From assembly GCF_019649055.1 (NCBI RefSeq), contig NW_026570318.1, forward strand, positions 186,001 to 250,000: a stretch of 64,000 bases of DNA. The letters run 5' to 3'. Made by a program: the position numbers and the translations under genes. The notes beneath the pieces were generated by a model. That model was not told the origin of the DNA. It did no database searches and saw nothing but the letters and a program-made list of their open reading frames with translations. The stretch comes from Paramacrobiotus metropolitanus. Its lineage: Eukaryota; Tardigrada; Eutardigrada; Parachela; Macrobiotidae. This document shows, in pieces, positions 58,028 to 64,000 of the stretch; positions within the stretch are counted from its first letter, which is position 1, and every line of letters begins with the position of its first letter.

Positions 58028-58969
58028 TGAGACAAGAGTCCCAATGATTAACTTTTTAGTTTTTATTGTGCTCTGTCGATGATAGCGACATCATAGTGCA
58101 AGTGCTACGCTCATACATACATATCACCAGGGAGAAACGCGCATTCGGTCACAACTGCTTTTACCTGACAGTAAAAATATTATAACAATCGTAATAAACG
58201 TGCGAAACGTGGATGGATGTTGACTAACCTTCGGCTTATGCTGCAGTTACCACTTACCAGCAAAATATCAAAAAGGGGCGATAATTCAAAAATAACGTAC
58301 TACGTAAAATGACTGAGGCGTAAGTCCGCTGAAATGCACCACGCCCCAGAGGTTTCAGAAAAGGCATTACGCTTTAAACAATTGAATAACATCGGTATAG
58401 TAACTAAGCAGAGTCGTACGATTACAGTATAATCTTAGCAATTTACCACCTGTAGATATGTTCTTCGGTGCTGTCTTTCGGAGCGCTGTAAGCGCAATAA
58501 GATAATCTGCAGCTGAAACACACTCTACGGTGTACCGTCCTGAGAATGTTCCAGTCGTTTGCAAACATTTTACATATTTTGTGCGCCAGTAAAAATTAGA
58601 GGAAACTTCATAAGGTGTTAGAACTGTTCGTATCGATGCTTTGTGCGGTTTATGCATTGTATGAAAAACAGTGCAAAATCATTTGCACGGCGCCTGCTTA
58701 CTTACAGATATTAATTTAAGACATGGCGAAAAATCATTCAACTAGTGTTAAAAAGGCGGACAATGTATTCGAGTCAGTTTGCTGCAGAAGAACGCAGAAC
58801 AAAGACAACATATCTCGAGGGCTCAAAAACATGATATATACCAAGATTGGTCCAGCTATTTAGTTCAAACAAAATGCCGCAATTTTTTTCTAACGCTGTG
58901 TGAACCAAAAGTGGCCTAAATCAAAAGCAGCCTAAAGATACACTATACATAGCCTCTTCGATCACTAAA
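58028..58969. other. No gene seen
   Basis: A 96-codon minus-strand frame (58367-58657) lacks any recognisable domain. The rest is AT-rich spacer. Confidence 0.35.
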
Positions 58970-59930
58970 CTTTGTGTCCACATCGGACTACATGTACGGC
59001 GCGTCCACGAGCGCCGGATTTGGGTATAAATCTGAAACATGTTTCAATCCCGGTCATACTCAATGTTCTTTGCTGTCTTTTGAGTCGCCTTATCGGCTTT
59101 TAACTCGAATGGTGACACAGCCAAAACTGCTTCTCGGGGCCGGTAATCCAGTTTCTTCTGTGCTCCATGAATCCGAAACATGATCATATGCTTCGATGGA
59201 GCTATTCCAGCCTTTCTTGGAAGATCCGGGGTGAGCGCCACAGCGAACAATGGTCTTGGGCGGACGTTCCACCGACGACGTATATCGTGTCATTCACACA
59301 AGCGATTCCGGCGTGAGACCGCCCGTTCGACAAATTACCGAAAATTATCGGTAGTTAGTATTACAGCGGCTACTTAACTGCTTTCCCGGTCGAAGCTTAC
59401 ATTTGGTAAGCCATTGATCTGTCCTGGTGTCGTATGCTTCAACACATGACAAAGATGTCCATTTCCTTGTCTGCCCACCTGCAAAAGGTTGTGCTCATTA
59501 ATGCAAACTTCACGTAGAGTGTTTGTTTTGATTATTTTTACCGACAACGTAAATCAACCCATCTGGACCGACGCATGCCGCGCGTCAGAACGAGGAGTTG
59601 GCATCTGTGCCCGTGGGTTCCAGGAGTTTTCTACTGGATCATAGCAGAAAACAGTCAAAGATACTCAATTCCTTATAAACCCTCCGAAAGTATGTATGCA
59701 ACCTTCACAAGCCACGGCAACAAGATCGCGCAACGGGATTGGTAGACCAGACACCGGCGTCCACTTTTTTTTGCCGGGTCGCATCGTTCCATCGACTGCT
59801 GTGACGGTCCTCTGTAACGTCCTCCCACAGTGTACAAATAACCGTTACGGAATACGGCGCCATGTTCGAAGCTTGGAAGTGTCATTTCTCCAGTTCCTAG
59901 CGCCCACTTATTCCGACTTGGGTCATAATG
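58970..59930 (-). pseudogene. Kelch-repeat protein fragment, degenerate
   Basis: Minus-strand frames contain successive Kelch blades: HGAVFRNGYLYTVGGRY with MERCDP; FCYDPVENSWNPRAQMPTPR followed by GPDGLIYVVG; CVEAYDTRTDQWL; and SSIEAYDHVSDSWSTEETGL then PAPRSSFG. The blades are spread over several frames with stops between them, so this is a decayed part of a Kelch/KLHL-type gene. No BTB or BACK domain is visible nearby. Confidence 0.75.
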
Positions 59931-59941
59931 TCAGTTGCGTG

Positions 59942-60162
59942 TGTCACGAGGAAGGTCTAACACCCCCTCGAAATACAGATAAATCTGGATGTGGAAGAAC
60001 ACGGGTCTTCCACAAAATAAGAGTTTATTGCCCAAAAAGGAAAAAATATAGAAAAAGGGGAAAAGGAAGCAATAAACTGAGCATTTCCATAGGAAATGCA
60101 TGAAATATAGACCAGCAGCCACCGAGGGTGGCTGCTCAATACATCGAGCAGACACCGTGACA
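59942..60162. mobile_element. Solo LTR of a family related to the array at 54.2 kb
   Basis: 221 bp from TGTCACGAGG to CACCGTGACA with the same tips and length class as the LTRs at 54.2-57.9 kb, flanked by the 4-bp duplication CGTG (59938-59941, 60163-60166). The interior is diverged from those LTRs, so it is a different or older subfamily. It abuts the Kelch fragment. Confidence 0.65.
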
Positions 60163-60166
60163 CGTG

Positions 60167-61226
60167 TCCTGTAAACGTTCCAACCACTGTACCCGTAGGG
60201 ACTGTGTCTGTATCAGCCAAAAAGGCGTTTGCACAGCAGAAGCGTCCAGTCGAGTGATTCTGTCATGTCTACAATTTTCCTTCGCGCCATCATTGCCAGA
60301 ATTTTCCATAATAATGTTGTTTTTTTCAGTTTTAGGTGCGGTTCAGAATGTAGTTTATTAAACAGTTTTTAACCGGGACCGGAAACTGTGTTTGGAAAGT
60401 TATAGGCTGACAGCAGTGGCAGCCTGTCATGGTGTTATCACCAAAGTACCTGAACCTCAATATAATCGAGATAGCACGTGGTAGCTGGTGCCCATGTTGA
60501 GTATCTAATAAGGCCGCAATTAAAGGATATGTACAAGTACACTTCAAGATACGGACAACCCTGAAGCAGATTACGTCCGTCTGTTTATAAGAATTAGTTA
60601 TGTTGTCGTCGTCAACTTGTCGATAAGATATCATTTGACGCATACAGAATAAAATAAATTATTAAAATTTTTGAGCCACAGCGTCGAATTGGCGGTGATA
60701 CAGTAATGCAATTAAAGTTTATGTTGCAAACTTGCAAACACCACCAGCCAAAATTGTGATAAATGAAACTGCACGAAAGCGATGCCGTGTACAGTGTACA
60801 CAACGATTCCAACCTCGCCATGGGAACATGCAGTCCCAGGAATGCAGCAGTCATATTTGGCACATTGAATCAGCGTCCTAAGATTACAAATAACGATTTC
60901 AACTGTGTTTCGGTTTTTTTTAATGTTTAAATTGAAATCATTTGAATTAGTGCCGATTAGCGCAGTCAGTTCCGCGGATTTATTGGCAACTGCTGAAGAA
61001 TAAAAAAGGCTTTCACATACACAGTAGCAAAACAATAAAATAGTAGAATATCATTTAACATTCGTGAAATGATATGGTCATGAAATGATGTCATGGTCAG
61101 GAAATGATATGGTCATCCAGTGCCCAAGTAACCACGTGATAGAAGGCTGGCAGTTCAATCTAAGCGAACTACACTCACTGTTCGTACACTGAAGAAGCGA
61201 GAGTAATGAAATAAAAAAAATTACAC
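60167..61226. other. No gene seen
   Basis: AT-rich spacer. Short repeats of GAAATGATATGGTCAT lie at about 61065-61115. Confidence 0.4.
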
Positions 61227-61234
61227 AAAGTCCT

Positions 61235-63093
61235 ATGACGAGCCGTTCGTGCAAAAAGGTTGCATGTATGTTATGTTACTTATGTTATGTTTGTTATGGT
61301 TGTCATGTTACTTGTGTTACGCTTGTTATGTGTGTTATCTTACTTATGTTGCGTTGTTATGAATGTTACCGTACGCATGATACTATTTTATGTTTGATTT
61401 CAAATTATTTCCAATCATGACATTTAATATTAATAGTGTCATGATCAGAAATAAATTCACTGGAGCAAAGTGCAAGTACAAGATACAGTTCACATTAAAA
61501 TAGCAATTGTCGCGCGAAGTCATCGGATAGTTTTGCCGCAAGAGTTGGTGATAGAAACTAAAAAAATTATTAAAATTATGCTGATTTTACTGGACCAAAA
61601 GTAATGGTTTATGCCCTGTGGCTGTTGTTAAATAGTAGAAATTCAACAGTGCTCGTATACCTAATAATTCGTATACTGTCTAGGAGACCCTGACAATTTG
61701 TAATTTGTAAGACCCTAAAAATTTGTAATCTGGCAGGATTGACATAAGAACGTCTGCTTCCCTTACGTACTTCCGTCGGTGGAAGAGTGTACGGCTAAAG
61801 CCTAAAGCATCATCCACAAGTTACAACATCAGCAGCAGCAGCAAAGTTACAGCAGAAAAGCCCGTACTGCAGTAACATTGTATAATACTCGCAAAGTACT
61901 TTGTAGTATGCAGTACATACTATGTAATCATCTGTTTTTGTATTGCTACGCCCAGTGGACCACAGCAGATGGAATTATTTTTTTAGCATACTATGGTAAT
62001 ATCTTTCCAAATCAAAATTTTCTGAATTTACACCCGGAAAATGTGCCCTGGTCAGAGTTTACATTTCACCGAAATTTGATGAGCACGTTTCAGTACAGAA
62101 AAAAGCTTCAAAAAGAACTGCTTTTAAAAACTTCAGCTAGTAATTCAAAGTTTCTTAAAATTATTATTTTCTGAAAATTTATAGCGATTCTTACAGTAAA
62201 ACCCTGTGTTGGAATCGTTTGTTACGCGCCAGTTGACCTTTGTAGATAAATTTACCACTACAGAGTACAAGCCGGATGATGAGCACGATTAAATACAGCG
62301 AAAAACGTAACTTCGTGGGTTAAGTCAAATTACACAATCCGGCGCACCACGCCAAAATGTTTACGCTTTACATGCATTTGCTATGGTTAGTGACCGCTAA
62401 ATGTAATGTAAAAATAAATGTTGGAGGCATTAAGCATAGAATAAAAACAATTATAGAATTTATAATTATAAAAATCAAAAACCAATTTGTATACTGTTGG
62501 TGTTAAATGCGTCTTGTGAATATTGCAGTGTAGTGGCCATCGTCTCAAGCGCCAACAACGCACTCAGTATGCATGAGTCAGCCTGATTGCGAGCGATATC
62601 TTTACGAGCTTATCATCCGGACCGGCTTGTACATACTCATGTACAAGCCGGTCCGGAAAATTAGTACTTTTGGGGAAAATAAATTAGAATAAGTTTTTAT
62701 TTTTAGTGAAACTTCTAGCAACCCTTGCCGAAAAATCTTTCGATGACTTCGCGAAGGACTTGACATTTCAATATTATGATCTAGGAGTCCATGTATGGCA
62801 CGTACCGGTATTATCTGTACAGTATTATGATACCGTTTGCCCGTAGCCACACCAAAATTGTACGTGCGTGCAAAAGTAAATTTGGAAGACTTCTCGCTCT
62901 GAATTTGAAGCCAATATAGTAATATAATATAAAGGATTTAAAATGAAACACATAACAGTATTATGCGTAACATTGCGTTATCAACGTAAATAACATACAT
63001 AACAAGCGTAACATGAGTAACATGGCAATCATGACAAGCTTATCATAAGTAACATAACATACATAAAACCTTTTTGCACGAACGGCTCGTCAT
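61235..63093. mobile_element. Long-TIR (foldback-like) DNA transposon, 1.86 kb, 8-bp target duplication
   Basis: Terminal inverted repeats of about 150-170 bp start ATGACGAGCCGTTCGTGCAA followed by AAAGGTT, with inner parts built of ATGTTATGTTACTT-type tandem units. The flanking AAAGTCCT is duplicated exactly (61227-61234 and 63094-63101). An 8-bp duplication fits hAT, P (Galileo-like) or Merlin superfamilies; repeat-built arms favour a Galileo/Foldback type. Internal frames (61878-62174, 62602-62850) show no transposase motif, so it is non-autonomous. A 42-bp palindrome lies inside. Confidence 0.9.
62616..62657. repeat. 42-bp near-perfect hairpin (19-bp arms, 4-base loop)
   Basis: TCCGGACCGGCTTGTACAT, loop ACTC, then its exact reverse complement. 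It sits inside the 1.86-kb transposon and could extrude as a cruciform. Confidence 0.95.
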
Positions 63094-63101
63094 AAAGTCC
63101 T

Positions 63102-64000
63102 CTAGGCTTCTGCCGGTCAAGTCAGCTATTAATGATTAACTGGGTTGCGGCGGCTCTGAATCGCTGCAGAGCAGCCAAGGTTTGCATTCCAAATGCCGCT
63201 GCCGTCTGGCACAGAAAGACGTCGTTGGTCTGCTGCTTGAAAAAGACTTGCGAAACAAAACGTGCGCCATCGCATACAATAACAATAGGGAAACGGAGTA
63301 CATGTGGACTACTCTTCCACTCGCATTCAGATACACTTACGCTCTACACTCAGCCCATATTCGTTTTGACCAGTCCGAGCGATTTTGCTCTCTCCTGTGT
63401 CTTTTGATAGGGAGCAGGGAGCGCAGCAGACGACCAGGACCTACATGTTCAAAAAGGCGATTTGGACCGGGCTGCAGAGCGTTGCAGAGGACGGTCTGCA
63501 GGCCAGACGGGGTCTGACTCAGACCGCTTGCCATTTTTATTGCCTCTGCAATGCAAACTATCCCTGATTTGTAGCGATTTGAGAGCCGCCGCAATCCAGT
63601 TACTATTGTATTGGTTTTGCCACATGCACAATGCTGACTGAAAGCGTTCGCTGCAACGTGGTATGGTGTCTGTATCGTATAATGATTTTTACCTGGCAAG
63701 TAGAAATTAACACGACGTGTACAGTTTATGCACTCATGTAGCTGTATGGTACACGTTTCATGCAATGCAGTATTATGATCCCGCAGCGCTAAGCCGATGT
63801 CTCATCAGCCGGTCAATGCCAAGACAATCTACAGCAGAACAACACTAACTGTACAAAGTGCAATGCGCGATAAAGATCTGATTTATGAGCGCAATACACC
63901 CTTTCGCTTTCTTAATTCTGCTGTGTAACTTCTCCGACTGAACAATAATTTTCTCCACGTATTTAAGCCGTATTCTTTCGTCCGCATTACCGTAGATCAG
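63102..64000. other. No gene supported
   Basis: Overlapping frames of up to 142 codons on the minus strand (63337-63765) lack domain signals and overlap plus-strand frames of similar length. Possibly old coding or repeat sequence. Confidence 0.35.

Noticed and set aside
58367-58657. 96-codon minus-strand frame as an N-terminal part of the Kelch gene
   Set aside because: It lies downstream of the blades on the coding strand and shows no Kelch, BTB or BACK pattern.
61878-62174. 98-codon frame inside the 1.86-kb transposon as a transposase
   Set aside because: Low-complexity, no DDE/DDD or zinc-finger pattern, and too short.
63337-63765. 142-codon minus-strand frame at the right edge
   Set aside because: No recognisable domain, no splice context, and it overlaps plus-strand frames of similar quality.

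Overview
The window reads as nuclear DNA of a small ecdysozoan animal. The evidence is multi-exon genes with GT-AG introns mostly 80-400 bp long, TATA boxes about 100 bp upstream of start codons, receptor tyrosine kinases, F-box and Kelch proteins, LINEs with a restriction-like endonuclease, and many inverted-repeat transposons. A tardigrade fits the gene-family flavour best, but that is inference; nothing here is diagnostic.

The centrepiece is a cluster of receptor tyrosine kinase (RTK) genes whose extracellular part is a glycoside-hydrolase-16-like (laminarinase / beta-glucan-recognition-like) lectin fold. It is built from two copies of a three-gene module: a minus-strand gene with a pseudokinase, then back to back a plus-strand gene whose kinase has HFG for DFG, then a plus-strand gene with a fully canonical kinase. 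Module 2 is 41.2-54.1 kb. Module 1 has its two plus genes at 31.2-38.4 kb. Its minus gene is torn apart: the first exon lies at 30.1-30.6 kb and the transmembrane/kinase exons at 1-1.2 kb, with about 29 kb of other DNA between. I resolved exon structures that close in frame for four genes: 711 aa (31234-34162), 688 or 714 aa (35331-38442), 686 aa (41233-46295, minus) and 681 aa (51097-54122). A fifth (46937-50470) is decaying. The layout suggests glucan sensing by mixed active-kinase/pseudokinase receptors, perhaps in immunity or feeding; this is inference.

The DNA between the halves of the torn gene holds: two copies of a secreted Cys-rich EF-hand gene (1.6-2.2 and 15.6-16.2 kb); an apparently intact RLE-type LINE (3.5-6.5 kb) and an older one with its 5' part inverted (19.1-22.2 kb); a four-exon polytopic membrane protein gene (11.7-14.1 kb); and a GC-rich array of F-box genes arranged C-half, full copy, N-half (24.1-29.6 kb).

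Right of the cluster, 54.2-57.9 kb is a tandem array of two non-autonomous LTR-type elements sharing a middle LTR and bracketed by an unusual 109-bp direct repeat. Then come a degenerate Kelch-repeat gene (59-59.9 kb), a solo LTR of a related family, and a 1.86-kb inverted-repeat transposon with an 8-bp target duplication (61.2-63.1 kb). Other foldback/MITE elements lie at 3.1, 9.5-10.7, 41.9 and 47.0 kb; the last sits inside a signal-peptide exon. Exon limits were read by eye from splice consensus and paralogue alignment and may be off by a base or two.
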